Positions 44,897 to 56,303 of a DNA stretch of 64,000 bases are shown piece by piece (position 1 is the stretch's first letter; every line of letters starts with the position of its first letter). Under the pieces are notes generated by a model that searched no databases, was not told the DNA's origin, and saw only the letters and a list, made by a program, of their open reading frames with translations. The DNA is from Oegoconia quadripuncta (taxonomy: Eukaryota > Arthropoda > Insecta > Lepidoptera > Autostichidae), in contig OX438742.1 in assembly GCA_949316235.1 (NCBI GenBank), forward strand, positions 8,340,815-8,404,814. Direction: 5' to 3'. A program made the position numbers and the translations under genes.

Positions 44897-45188
44897 ATAT
44901 CCGTGTTGAAAGCGTTACATCTCTATAAGAGTACTTACTATTACAGAGATGTACTTCCAACCTCCTAGGTGCAGTAGCGCACGGCACCGACTTACCTAGA
45001 TGTTTTTTTTTTAACTAGAGGTTTCGGCACTCAAATCGAATAGAAATAACCCCTCTCTTCACTAAGTAAGTCGGTACCGTGCGTAAGTACTCTTATAGGA
45101 GATACATGTCTATAAAAGTTATTGAAATGTAACGCTGCCAGTCCCCTAGGTGCGGCATCGCACGGCACCGACTTACCCAGATGATTTT
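44897..45188. repeat. Direct and inverted repeats around GCACGGCACCGACTTAC
   Basis: GCACGGCACCGACTTACC(T/C)AGATG occurs at 44978-45001 and 45159-45183, and its reverse complement (GTAAGTCGGTACCGTGC) at 45066-45082. ATCTCTATAAGAGTACTTAC at 44921 is mirrored by GTAAGTACTCTTATAGGAGAT at 45084. This is a small foldback (44918-45108) plus a further copy of its end. Confidence 0.7.
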
Positions 45189-45493
45189 TTTAAATTTATT
45201 TTTTTATAAATGGGGTGGTCAAAGATATCCAAAACATGAGCGTTTGGATCTTTCAAACATTAAAAATTTAATTCTTAAAATAACACGGTTTACCTTTCGA
45301 AACATACAGAAATGCACACGTGGCTGGGGGTGAGCCTATCGCCTTTAAACGTGCAAATCTCTAGATGTTTTTTGGTGTAAAGTCCCATTAACAGCCTTTT
45401 ACGATGCTCACGGGAAGAGACAGGTGGGTTCTAGACGTTTTACTTTCCGAAACAACATAGCACTATTATATATTGTTATATTGTTTACATATA

Positions 45494-45910
45494 TATACGG
45501 GGTGTTACCAGGCAAATTTTAACTGGTGATTCGGGATGGAGCCCAGTGTATAGGAAAATTATTTTGAACAATCCATTGCTAGTAGGTACTTATGTAAAAA
45601 AATATTTAAAAACATGCATATGTCCTATTTAAACGACATCGCGATGCAGTGTTATGAATGAAATGAATAAAAAAATATATTTAATCTAAATCATTAATTT
45701 AGCGCTCACGCTCGCATGGCCTGTCCTAGTACGGTGGATACCTACAGTGCCTGCTTGCTAGTACGCACAGTTCTGTAACACCGCGATCTTTCAATTGCAT
45801 CGTAATGTCGTTTTAATTGCATTTGTTATATTATATTTTTCCTGTATATTAGACTTGACCCTGAGTCACCCCTTAAAGTTTGCCTGGTACATTTTTAACA
45901 CCCTGTATAC
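45494..45910. mobile_element. MITE with CAGGGTGTTA-type ends
   Basis: The left end TACGGGGTGTTACCAGGCAA, ATTTTAACTGGTGATTCGGG is answered at the right by CCCTGAGTCACCCCTTAAAG, TTTGCCTGGTACATTTTTAA, CACCCTGTATAC. The arms are about 55 bp, imperfect. The interior is non-coding. Confidence 0.75.
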
Positions 45911-46109
45911 ATAATGTGACGACATTTTTTATATATACCTTATTTTTTTATTTTGTATTGTTTGTAAGTTTTGCATATTTTTGTGTCCAGTTACTTTGTT
46001 ACTTTTTTGTTACAATATTGTATCACCCAATTGTTTATCAGTAACTATATTCCCGTGTTTCGACTCATTTTAACGTCAACGCCATCCATCTTTCTGATTC
46101 TTGGCCTAT

Positions 46110-46270
46110 TCATCATCTTCATCATCATATCAGCCACGGGAGATCTACTGCTGAACTGCACCATAGTTTTCTAGAACAGCCGGTTTGGAAGCTACCGGCA
46201 ACCAGCGACTTTCCACGGCCTTTGCCATTCGATCATCCACCCTTGTCAGTGACCGTCCCATGCCAGTTGT
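46110..46270 (-). mobile_element. LINE 3' end fragment
   Basis: CATCATCATATCAGCCACGG, GAGATCTACTGCTGAACTGC is the reverse complement of the GTTCAGCAGT...GGCTGATATGATGATG LINE tail. The following text also belongs to it. Confidence 0.55.
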
Positions 46271-46379
46271 TTGTGATTGTGAAATTATTTATTCTGTCAT
46301 AAAATATTCCGACATCTTTTTGGTAAATAACACATTAGACTAAATAATTAGTATCATTTTTTACATACCCAGTGAATTT

Positions 46380-46700
46380 GTAAAATGGGTACATAATATA
46401 AAATAGTGCTGTGTGGTTTCGCCACTCAAATGGAATATAACTAACTGGTCTCTTCCTGCGGGTGTCACAAAAGGTGACTAAAGGACTTTTCACCAAAAAA
46501 CATCCATAGTTTTGGACGATTCAATGACAATGGGCTCAGCCCCTGTCACGTGTGCATTTCTGTATAATTCATAAAGGGAGCGCGGATGTTCTTCCGATCA
46601 TTAAACTTTTAATGTTTGAAATACCCAAATACTATTGTTTGGACCATTCTCTGACCACTCCATTTGAGATAAAGGTCGTGACGTTATGTATTTATGTATT
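46380..46700 (+). repeat. GTGTGGTTTCGGCACTC-type lepidopteran repeat
   Basis: GTGCTGTGTGGTTTCGCCAC, TGGTCTCTTCCTGCGGGTGT, CACAAAAGGTGACTAAAGGA and ATGGGCTCAGCCCCTGTCAC match the common repeat GTGTGGTTCCCGGCAC...CCATCTCTTTCCC...TCGTAAAAGGCGACTAAGGGA. It is related to the core of the tandem array at 20.8-24.2 kb. Confidence 0.6.
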
Positions 46701-46712
46701 ATACATCGATAA

Positions 46713-47099
46713 ATGAATGATGGAATTACCTTGATTCTTTGGAGTATGTCTCGAGCCTTAGATGCCACTTGTGACGACATTCTCGCCCCGTCTCACCTCC
46801 AAATAACCTCAAGGAGGCCGGGTGCAGCCGAGAGGGCGGAAAAAATCAAAATTAATAAATATAGAGACATCGATTCCGAATACATTTTCCTTGCTTTCGG
46901 AGTCGAAACTTTAGGCCCTTGGGGGCCGGGCGCTCTTAAATTTTTCTTTAATATTTCTAAGCGCTTAGTCGATGTCACTGGTGACCCGAGAGCTGGTTGT
47001 TTCCTCGCTCAACGCTTAAGTATCTGCATCCAACGAGGAAACGCTGCCAGTATTTTGTGTACCTTGCCTCGCGGCCCCAATTTTTTACATTTGTTCTAG
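46713..47099 (+). pseudogene. C-terminal domain of a LINE polyprotein
   Basis: The open frame includes WSMSRALDATCDDILAPSHL, RRPGAAERAEKIKINKYRDI, FLAFGVETLGPWGPGALKFF, KRLVDVTGDPRAGCFLAQRL, SICIQRGNAASILCTLP and a stop. The series (Y.F.PFGVETLGPWG..A; DV.GD.RAG.FL.QR.S.AIQRGNA.S.LGT.P) is the C-terminus of a widespread animal LINE protein. It is intact for 128 codons but cut off upstream, so it is a 5'-truncated copy. AATAAA-like signals follow at 47135-47150. Confidence 0.8.
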
Positions 47100-47713
47100 T
47101 TTAAATTCCATCTCCTAATTTGTTACTGTTTTTAAATAAATCAATAAATTATACAAGACTTGCAACAAGTTAACATTCAATTTACTGTGGCTATGAACCC
47201 TACCTCTTCAACGTATTAATCTAATAAGCTACGAGTGTGTCAGGGACTTTCGCTTTCCTATACGGATGACTCTATTCCTGATTCGGTCTCGAAATAAAAT
47301 ATCGAGCATATTTCACTCCTTAACTCGTTGTATGACCTTTCTTACGAGGCTCAAAGTCAGAGATCATGTTACAGTGTCCATTAGTCGTTACTAGTAACAA
47401 ACATTTATTGTATACAAACTTTCATTTTAATATTTTGCCTTAGCCTAGTTAATCATAAGGTATGCAATAAATAATTTCAGTTTGAGTTTAGTCTAGTCTT
47501 AAGCTTACCCATTAAATAGTTTGGGGCAAAAAAAGAAAAGAACAGAATGGCTATTGACACGATTATATTCCGATACCGAAGCCCTTTAACCCTAATAAGC
47601 TAATTTCTATATTCTGGTTTTAGTTGTCTCTAACAATATACATATACATATACAATGTACATGTAAGATTACACTGTCAAACACAATAAACTAAACACAG
47701 TATATAACTATTT
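47100..47713. other. Intergenic DNA, nothing recognised
   Basis: Mixed AT-rich sequence. A stretch at 47330-47400 (CTTACGAGGCTCAAAGTCAG, AGATCATGTTACAGTGTCCA) resembles 27815-27855 and is probably a decayed LINE piece. Confidence 0.4.
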
Positions 47714-47993
47714 AACCGCCTCCGTGGCTCGATGTAAACAACATTGGGTTTACGATTCGGAGCTCGCGAGTTCGATCCCCAGCGGGGTACATGTTTAAGT
47801 ACTCGGTTTGGTTGGTGGTAGGGCATTTTAAAATGTCCGCCTGGCTAGCTACCACCATCTTATCTAAATCTGCTGCCAAGCAGCATTGTTAATAGCAATG
47901 TTGTGTTCCGGTTGTCAGAGATAAGATAGCCAGTCCCCCAAATGTGTTGGAGTTTCCGGGTCAGTACGCTTTCACCTTCGACGTCATCTTCAC
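47714..47993 (+). mobile_element. SINE-A, full head, 3' truncated
   Basis: AACCGCCTCCGTGGCTCGAT, GTTTACGATTCGGAGCTCGC, GAGTTCGATCCCCAGCGGGG (B box) through GGGTCAGTACGCTTTCACCT and CGTCATCTTCAC, where homology stops. Confidence 0.9.
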
Positions 47994-48504
47994 AGTCACA
48001 GTGGTCCTTAATAAAGTCTAAATGTGATGAGAAATAAACGCCGGGACCTCTCCGAATGCACCAACAAAATGCACTCACAGACAGGCCATGTCGTTTGTCA
48101 GAACTATGGCGTAAATAAAAATTGATAACACAAGGCTAGCCTCAAGGGCAGCAGCATCTTAGATATTAACTTTCTCTAGCTAGCTCTAGCTGTCGGAGCT
48201 AATTGTTAATATTCGCCTAAAATTACTTTCCAGCCGGCTATAAATATATGTAAGTAATTGGAGAATATAAACAAATCTCAATACACCTGTATAGGCTAGC
48301 GCCAGCCGTAGCCCTCTTCAGCTGCACGAGATAGAATACTTTGGTGAGTAAGAGAGAAGTAAATCCTCTCCTGGCTGTTGTGACTGATCTGAAAACTGGC
48401 CGTTTGCCATGTATGTAAATATACTTCCTAACACTCCATTACACGCGCACAGATGGTCAGTCCGCTTGCCAAACACACGAAAATTAAATATATATTAATG
48501 GAAG

Positions 48505-48560
48505 TCCGTAAGGGAAACCTATGCCCAGAAGTGGATTCAACTCAGATGACCTGAAAGACC
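48505..48560 (+). mobile_element. LINE tail scrap
   Basis: ATGGAAGTCCGTAAGGGAAA, CCTATGCCCAGAAGTGGATT parallels the WKSxGExYxQxW LINE end. Short and diverged. Confidence 0.45.
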
Positions 48561-49076
48561 TACCGGTATGGTACGCATGTCAAATCCTACCATTAATGTA
48601 GTTATTACGCTAATATTACCAAATTACCTAAATTAACTAAAACTAACTAAAATTCACACTTTATAGAGAGCTACGTATGAGTACCTATGAGCTACATATG
48701 ACGTTACGAATGTACTGTGTGAAAATTAATTAATAAAACATCGAATCTGATGGCAAATATTATTTCACAAGTACTATAATAAAAACACAACGTTGTCCGG
48801 TTTAACAAACGTAAAATAACTCGAGTTAAATTAAGCCTACGCGTATGTACCACGTTCTGTCGCAAGCGATATGTGCCTGTTTCAAGACGATAACTAACTA
48901 GTCTAGTGTGTCCAGTGAACATCTCCCAAGCACATACATGTTGTCTGTTATACGTAGGTAAGTTATACAATTAAGCGATATGTAGCCCTGAAGTACCTAC
49001 TCTATGGAATACTAAAGTAATTTTAAACCAAAACGATGAACCAAAAAGAGCATGTTGCATTTAGTTTGACGAATTA

Positions 49077-49350
49077 AGGCGCCTTCGTGGTTCAATATAA
49101 ACAACACAGGGTGTACAAAAATGGAGGTCGAGGGTTCCATTCACAGCGAGGTCCATGTACGCGATTTAGTTAGTGGCAAGGAATTTTTAAATCAACGTCT
49201 GGTCGACTACCATCTTATCTAAATCTGCCGCCAAATAGCGATGTTGATAGAGCTACAGTATTCCGACTGTTTGAGATAAAAGAGCCAGCCCCCAAAATAA
49301 ATTCGGGGTTTGGGATGAGCTCGCTTTAACCTTCGGCCTTATCTCGTTGC
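49077..49350 (+). mobile_element. SINE-A, old copy
   Basis: GGCGCCTTCGTGGTTCAATA, GGAGGTCGAGGGTTCCATTC, CTACCATCTTATCTAAATCT, GCCGCCAAATAGCGATGTTG and TTGAGATAAAAGAGCCAGCC follow SINE-A through its length, with about 25 percent differences by eye. Confidence 0.75.
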
Positions 49351-49995
49351 ATACCGCTAGAGTGCACTTCGCCCGTCAAAATTGGAAAAGCCATTAGCCT
49401 ATCAGCAGCGGCTTTAGCAAAAAAAGCAAAGTAGGTCACCTACATCTAGATATCTAAGCAAATATTTCGCCATTTTCAAACTGTTTTAATATTTTAATTT
49501 CATACGTTTTACATTTAAAATGATACTTCAAAGTTCAACTAATCATTTCAATCTACAATTTCAGTTGAATACCACTTTAAATCTAACGCAAATATTAATA
49601 GGATTTTATGTTATCGCATTTATCTGTCAATCAGTATTTCTAAGCTACTATCCAGAATGTCATCATTTAATCTATTAAATGACATAATAATATTGGATTA
49701 GTAAACTCATTGAAGTCAAACTAACTGTCACTCAACTCACCTAAAGCAAACATTAACTAAAGTTAACTAGACAAGTTTGATGCAACCCGTCCTCAATTTT
49801 TTCGTTCCATCCAGTTAGGCGCGTACGCGTGCAAAACGGTAGAAAATCATCACTGCAGTAACCATTGTCATCATACATAATGGGAGAAATTTCACACATT
49901 GTTCCCTTTCCCGTTGCTATATTGTATATATTGTGTCCAATATATTTATTTCACACCACTTTTCGTTTTTACGGATATATGTTCACATGTTCACA

Positions 49996-50209
49996 ATGAA
50001 AGCGTTTTATTGTGTAATAGTTTGCGTACTTGTGAAATTATGTGGGGGGAATGAGCTTGAAGGTAAAGGGATGAAGAGTATAAATGGTAGGGGTGTACTG
50101 GGTGGGGTGTCGTTTCCTAAATGGCGGGGGTATTTGAAGAAGGCACACCAGGATGTGTCGAAGCCTGAAAGAAGATTCTGGCCGCCGGCAGTGCCGAAGG
50201 AAAGTCGCT
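49996..50209 (+). CDS. Secreted Cys-rich (CUB-family-like) protein, signal-peptide exon
   Basis: ATG at 49996 with a good insect start context (CACAATGA). It opens with a classic signal peptide (MKAFYCVIVCVLVKLCGG). A basic linker follows (KGMKSINGRGVLGG, FPKWRGYLKKAHQD), then a proline-rich stretch (RRFWPPAVPKESR). The exon ends at a GTAAGT donor (50210) one base into a codon. An in-frame ATG at 49987 would add only three residues and would spoil the signal peptide less well. The phase matches the exon at 58021. No catalytic motif is present, so the role is unknown; the product should be secreted or luminal. Confidence 0.6.
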
Positions 50210-51730
50210 GTAAGTATTATATTTAACTATATTTTATTTGTCCAATTCAATTTGCTAATACACCATTAGTGGCAAAACGAACCTATCACTGCCATTTTAG
50301 TACAAACGGGCCGTGCGAAAAGTGATGTGACGTTCCAGGAATGTTATGTATCCTGCACGCCTCATTTAGCCCTCTTGTCTATTTTTGGCCTGAGCTGTAA
50401 CACAATGTGACATATGAGATACTAAGTAATTCTACATTATTTCTAAATAAACTACACTTGGAATAATATATCCTTATAAGGGCATGAATTACTATTTGAA
50501 TATTTTTGTTTCAAGTAGTCCTAAACACCACTAGCAGTGGCGTAGGGCAAGCCCGACAGGGTTTTTGTGATTTTTACACAGCTAGTGACATTAGATAGAT
50601 AACCAAGGATGACATTTCAGTTTGACATGAGCGAATGTTTAAATCTAAGATTTCTTATAATCATAATAATCATAATCATAATCATAATTCATTTATTTGC
50701 CTAATCATAGGTACAGAGAAAAGATGTAAACTATTATAAATAATGAACAACCATGATTTGCCTTTATGGCGTGCAATAATTATTAAAATTTAAAAAAAAA
50801 AATTAAATTACTAAATAATGAAGTTAAAAACAAATTAAATATAAAAGTCAAAAGTAAAAAAAAATAAAAAATTTCAGAGTTCTTTCCGCCATAAATACTA
50901 CAAATGAGTTACACACATTCAATAACAAATATAATAATAAATTAAATGTTTATATATTGCATCATCCAAATAAACTTTAATTTGCCAAATCAAATATAAA
51001 ATATGTCAATTCAAATTAAATATTAAAATACTATTTAAATAGTTAATATCTAGTCCTGATCGAGTATTTAGTAAGTAACGCATGCTTTCAGGCCTGTTTG
51101 GGGACACTGCCATTAACGAGCGACTGTTTAGATAATTCATGATCAATATTCTCACATCCCCACTAGTATGAGATGGTATGGGTTATTCCATGTCGTGAGC
51201 CCAGTGCAGATTTAAGGGTAAACCGACTTAACTTTCAGTTGAAAATAACAGGGACCGAGCCCCGGAAAATATCAATAACGCTCTCCAATACAGCAATAAC
51301 TGAGAAGTAGAACACTTAAATGTTTGCAGGCAGTGCTGCATTTAATATTTATTATTCTTCTGTAGAAACAAACGGTTCGAGCCAAAATTTCTGTAGGTAA
51401 ACATTTCCCGGCAAATAAAAATACAACGACTATGAAACAGAAACTATTTGCCGTGGCATAATTATTACAAAAATATTCAAAAGTAAATTTGTCAGATATT
51501 GGTTAGGATGGGTAAGCGCGAATTCGGCAATATTTTTACCGGTTGCGTTTTTTGTTCCAAGGAAAAGTTGCGCATATTAGGTAAGCGAAGTAGAAGGTAT
51601 TGGCATTTGTAGTTATTTTTTTTTTCAAAACCGTTATCGAATAAAGCGTTGTGTCATTTGACGGTCGCGTTTGTATTGTAGCCTATTCCACATATAATTA
51701 CATAAAACTTTGAGCAGATATGTGTTCCAA
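50210..51730 (+). other. Start of the 7.8 kb intron, LINE tail remnant
   Basis: Intron of the secreted-protein gene. At 50655-50770 an (ATAATC)n run followed by ATTTATTTGCCTAATCATAG, GGTACAGAGAAAAG looks like a LINE 3' end on the minus strand. The rest is AT-rich with nothing recognised. Confidence 0.45.
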
Positions 51731-51976
51731 ATAAATAATAAATAATAATAAATAAATATTTCGGACACTTACACCAATCATCTAGTCCCAAACTAAGCAA
51801 AGCTTGTGCTATGGATACTAGATAACGGATAAACATACATAAATATTTATATAAACATCCAAGACTCGGGAATAAATGTTCGTATTCATCATACAAACAT
51901 TTACCCGTCGCGGGAATCGAACCCGCAACCGTTGGTTTCGCTGATAGGGTCACTATCCACTACACCAATCGGTCGT
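51731..51976 (-). mobile_element. SINE-B, full length
   Basis: The head on the minus strand reads GACGACCGATTGGTGTAGTG, GGTTGCGGGTTCGATTCCCG (A and B box-like), then ATGTTTGTATGATGAATACG, CGAGTCTTGGATGTTTATAT, AAGCTTTGCTTAGTTTGGGA, CTAGATGATTGGTGTAAGTG, and a TATTTATT-type tail. It is the reference copy for SINE-B here. It is not a tRNA gene. Confidence 0.88.
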
Positions 51977-52564
51977 CAAACTTCGCTTGATAGAAACTAC
52001 AAATCCCGACAGTCACATATCAATCTCCGGGCCGCACGTGAATCGATGGTGATTTTGCAAAAAAAAAAAACACATTTACTTCCTATGCCAATAACTTCTA
52101 TTTCACTTACCTAATATACCCTATTTTTTCCTTACGGTAGAAAACTCATCCGGTAATATACATAACAACACGACGTCTCAAAGTCAGAGATATCCCAAAT
52201 ACATTTAAAAGTTTAGTTCTTGACACAAAATAAACAGAAATACACATGTGACGGGCGATGAGCCCATCGCCGTAGGAATGTCCAAGTTCAAGTTCAAGTT
52301 TTGTAGGGGTACAAAAGACTTTCCTGACGTGTTTTATTTTCAATTTAAGGCCGCGGTGAGTACATATGATTAACGAAGAAAAAAGCTCCAATTTCATAGG
52401 TAAAGACCCAGTATTAAATCATTAAATTTTAGGAATTTTAGCATATTTTAGGAAATGAATTTAAAATTAGAGATTTTTAGGTTAGGTTAGGTCTACTAAC
52501 GTCTTCTCATTTACCAATGAGTACCACATACACACATTTATAGATATGAACCTACCTACTACTG

Positions 52565-52680
52565 CAAAGTTGTAATGGGGGAGGACCTCATGACCTGAAA
52601 TACAGGCTACTGCCTAGTTTAGGCATCAGTCTCCCACAATTTTAATTTATAAATGTAATACATTTTCTATAAAACTGTAA
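52565..52680 (+). mobile_element. LINE 3' UTR fragment
   Basis: GAGGACCTCATGACCTGAAA, TACAGGCTACTGCCTAGTTT, AGGCATCAGTCTCCCACAA. Its reverse complement parallels the 3' UTR of the LINE at 35159-35640 (GGGAGACTGGTGTCTGAAAT, then CTACAGATCTCC). Confidence 0.5.
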
Positions 52681-52756
52681 TGTATGAATAATGGAGAGGA
52701 AATAATCGAATTAGAAAGCGATTGAATGCTAGAATCGCCTCCGTGTAAATGAAATT

Positions 52757-53087
52757 AACCGCCTCCGTGGCTCAATGTAAATAACATTGGGTTTACGATT
52801 CGGAGGTCGTGGGTTCGATCCCCAGCGGGGTACATGTTTAAGTACTCGGTTTGGTTGGTGGTAGGGCATTTTAAATGTCAACCTGGTTAGCTACCACCAT
52901 TTATCTAAATCTGCCGCCAAGCAGCAATGTTAATAGCATTGTTGTGTTCCGGTTGTCAGAGATAAGATAGCCAGTCGCCCAAATGTGTTGGGGTTTCCGG
53001 GTCAGTACGCTTTCACCTTCGACTTCATCTTCACTTAACATCAGGTGTGAATGAGGCCAAGTACGAACCCGTGTTCATAAAAAAAAT
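52757..53087 (+). mobile_element. SINE-A, full length
   Basis: The best complete copy: AACCGCCTCCGTGGCTCAAT (A box-like), GGAGGTCGTGGGTTCGATCC (B box), CGGTTTGGTTGGTGGTAGGG, CCGGTTGTCAGAGATAAGAT, GGGTTTCCGGGTCAGTACGC, CTTAACATCAGGTGTGAATG and an A-rich tail. Length is about 330 bp. The pol III boxes and A tail show a tRNA-derived SINE. Confidence 0.92.
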
Positions 53088-54258
53088 AGGAAAATCGACA
53101 CCATAATTAAAAGTTTTAATATCAAGTTATAAAAATTGACGATTTCAAGTGATAATTTTATCCTACGAAACAAATCCTTTCTGAATTTGAATTTGTGAAA
53201 TTATACACGTCTATGAAAAAGAAAGTCTTTTAAGATAAGGAGTAGGTATCTCGCGGAGGTATTTTCATAATTCCGTCCTCGACACCGGGCCCTGCGAAAG
53301 TCTTTAAAATGTTGCATCGCTAAAGTTTTAACAACTTTTGATACGATAAGTGCACTACAAAGTTGTTAATCCATTGCTATTACACATACACCGGCCAAGT
53401 GCGTGTCTTACTTCGTACATTTAATGTTCTGTACCAAATGTAGAATATAAGCCGTCTATGCCAGCTACGCATTGACTGCTAATTTAGGTAGGTTTGTAAC
53501 AGGAAAAGATTGAGATATATCAATATGTTTAAGTGCTCGGTTTGGTTGGTGGTAGGGCATTTTAAAAAATGTCCGCCTTGCTAGCTACCACCATCTTATC
53601 TAAATCTGCCGCCAAGCAGAGTGTTAATAGCATTGTTGTGTTCCGGTTGTCAGAGAAAAGATAGCCAGTCACCCAAATGTGTTGGGGTTTCCAGGTCAGT
53701 ACGCTTCCTTCGACCTTTGACCTCATCTTCACTTAACGTCAGGTCTGATAGAGGTCAAGTACGTACCCGTCGTGCATAATAAAAAAAATCGACACCAATG
53801 TTAGTTTTAATACTAAGTTAAAAAAATTACGATTTCAAGTGATTATTTTATCTTACGAAACAAATCCTGTCTGAATTTGAATTTGTGAATTTATACACAT
53901 TTTAATACACAAATGAGACGCGTCTATGAAAAAGAAAGTCTTTTAAATAAGGAGTATCTCGCGGAGGTATTTTCGTGATACCGTCCTCGACACCGGCCCC
54001 TGCGAAAGACTTTAAAATGTTGCATCGCTAAAGTTTTAACAACTTTTGATGCGATAAGTGCAATACAAAGTTGTTAATCCATTGGTTTTATACATAAACC
54101 GGCCAAGTGCGTGTCTTACTTCGCACATTTAAGGTTCTGTACCAAATGTGGAATATAAGCCGTCTATGCCAGCTACGCATTTGACTGCAAATTTAGGTTA
54201 GTTTGTACCAGGAAATGGAGGGAATTTAAAAGAAAAATTCAGATAGGTATATCAATAT
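52834..54258 (+). repeat. Tandem duplication, ~691 bp unit including SINE-A
   Basis: Unit 1 is 52834-53524 and unit 2 is 53525-54258. Both begin ATGTTTAAGT(A/G)CTCGGTTTG inside SINE-A and run through the SINE end and about 430 bp of flank (GAAAGAAAGTCTTTTAA-like, CTCGCGGAGGTATTTTC, CCGTCCTCGACACCGG, TTTAAAATGTTGCATCGCTA, CCGGCCAAGTGCGTGTCTTA) to TATATCAATAT. The copies are about 90-93 percent alike by eye; unit 2 has small inserts. Confidence 0.9.
53525..53790 (+). mobile_element. SINE-A without head (part of duplication)
   Basis: Starts at GTTTAAGTGCTCGGTTTGGT and runs to the A tail. The head is missing because the duplication breakpoint falls in the SINE, not because of 5' truncation during insertion. 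Confidence 0.88.
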
Positions 54259-55315
54259 ATTGGTATTGGATATCAAAATAGACGTGATAATAAATAAATT
54301 TCACCTTCATAGGTCAATGGGAAGTTAAAAAATATTTAGGAACAAAATTTTTAAAAATATTTGACTTTGACGCCTTGATGCCCTTGCATTTTAAAATAAA
54401 ATAATGTAGTATAAGCTCTAAACAACGATACCACACGTGTCGGGAAAAGAATTTTTTTTTTTCATAGTGAAGGCACTTTTATGTTACGCCCTCTCAATCT
54501 TTTTTTTCTTTGCTTTGGGTTAGTAAGACACATGAGAAATATGATGATTGTGCATTCGACAGTTAGCTGCTAAAGATTTGTGACAGAGCCGGATACAATG
54601 AGGTTAAAAATACCTAGAAAATATTTGACTTTGACAGCTTCTCACGCCCTTGTTTTCTTATATATTTTTAAATCCAATAATGTAGTCTTTGTCTACATAA
54701 TAAGCTCTAAACAACGATACCCCACACGCCGGGGGACATTTTTTTTGGTTTCATAGTGCAGGCACTTTTTTGGTACGCTTTCTCAAATATTTTTTTATAA
54801 TTTACCTGGTTTTGGGTTCATGCCACACCCTTGGTGCAAATATGAACACTATGGTTTCAATGGTTAAGCTGCTAAAGATTTGTGATAGTCGACAGACGGA
54901 CACAAGCGATAGCAATAGGGCCCTGTTTGTCATTCGGGTACAAAACTCAGAAATCAAGTGCCCAGATTCTTTTGGTTTCCACTGGAAACGCAAGACTCGG
55001 CCATTGTTAGTTCGCTATCTAATTTGTATGCTTTCCGTAATGTTCCGCATATTTGATAATGTTTAATATTTAATAAGTATAGTGTCAGTAGTCGCTATTA
55101 ACGCGATTTTCATGATTAATGAGTTGGTAATTGCTATTGCGAATTAACAGTCCTTGTCACATATAAATTTACAATAAGTCAATTTTACAATTTACCTAAC
55201 AGCGCTCTATTTCATATCTCCATATAATTCTAATTCCAACTAATAAAGACAGATTAGGACCTAGATTAATAAATCTTTTTTTTTTCTGAACCGATTTCCA
55301 TCTCCATATAACTCT
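54259..55315 (+). other. Intron, diverged internal direct repeat
   Basis: Two related stretches: 54360-54600 and 54620-54880 share TTTGACTTTGACGCCTTG / TTTGACTTTGACAGCTTC, AATAATGTAGT, CTCTAAACAACGATACC(A/C)CAC, TTTCATAGTG(A/C)AGGCACTTTT and GCTGCTAAAGATTTGTGA. It is an older tandem duplication with a ~290 bp period. The open frame at 54770-55066 is not conserved in the other copy. Confidence 0.6.
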
Positions 55316-55319
55316 AATC

Positions 55320-55860
55320 CCAACTACATAATATTATTAATGCGAAAGTTTGTATGTGTGTGTTGTTGTATTATATATTTGTTCCCTCTTCACGATTAAA
55401 CGGTTGGACGACTGCATTGCTGGCAGCGCTGATGACGACCGAAAGTGTAACGCAGTTTCAGGCTAACTTGAGCGCTTAACGGACAATCTTAATTAAAGGC
55501 AGAGACCGAAGAAGGCCTTCAAAACGCGGACGGTTGCAATGATGACCAAGCTTGAAGGTCGGGACCGTAGTCAAGCTAAGCTGGAGGCCGTCACAACGTT
55601 GCCAGCACTGTAGTCATTGCGGACCAAGTTTTTTATAGTTCTTTAATGAAGCAATGCGAGTAATTTAAATAAAACCAGCTTCGTATAGTAAGAATTTATT
55701 TCAAACTACCTTCCGTCTGCAGCTTCGCCTGCGTGGAGTAACTTCATCGCGGAAATTTGGTATATACCAAATTTCATCCAAATCCGTTCATCCGTTTCGC
55801 CGTAATTGAGCATCAAATAACCAAACAAACAAATAAACAAGCTAACAATTATTTTTATTA
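55320..55860 (+). repeat. Dispersed insect repeat (AATGCGAAAGTTTGT ... CCGTTCATCCGTTTC)
   Basis: The left part has TATTATTAATGCGAAAGTTT and GATTAAACGGTTGGACGA. The right part has CAGCTTCGCCTGCGTGGAGT, CCAAATTTCATCCAAATCCG, TTCATCCGTTTCGCCGTAAT and AAACAAACAAATAAAC. These two halves are ends of a very common insect repeat, with a GC-richer unrelated middle (55410-55620). Confidence 0.6.
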
Positions 55861-56303
55861 CAGGCTTTACAGCCAAATTATGAATAAATCTTTTTGCACC
55901 AATTTTTTTTTATATAAAACTCGACTATAATGGATTTTCAAAGAAAATTCCTGATGGCTAAAAAGAATTCGATTAGAGCGGAAAGGTCGACTTTGCTCAA
56001 AGAAGGTCAAAATAATGCCCACATTACAAGCGCTTTTGAATAAATGTTATTTATTCAACACAGTAAATGCACCGATTATCTCAGTTGCAATGGTCGCGTC
56101 TTGTCATGCATATGCATATTGTGCATCCACTCCAATTTTCTTTTGTTCAGCGAATTGTATGTAATGATAAAGTAGAATAAATTTAAAACTACCCTGAAAC
56201 AGAAACTATGGACAAAGGGATATAGAATCCGTTATTTATTTTTATATATTGTTTTTCTTTGTCTCCTTTTCGTTCAACTTTCTTTGCGGTAAGCATTTTC
56301 TGC

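Noticed and set aside
54770..55066. 98-codon open frame as an exon
   Set aside because: The region is one copy of an old tandem duplication and the frame is not kept in the other copy.
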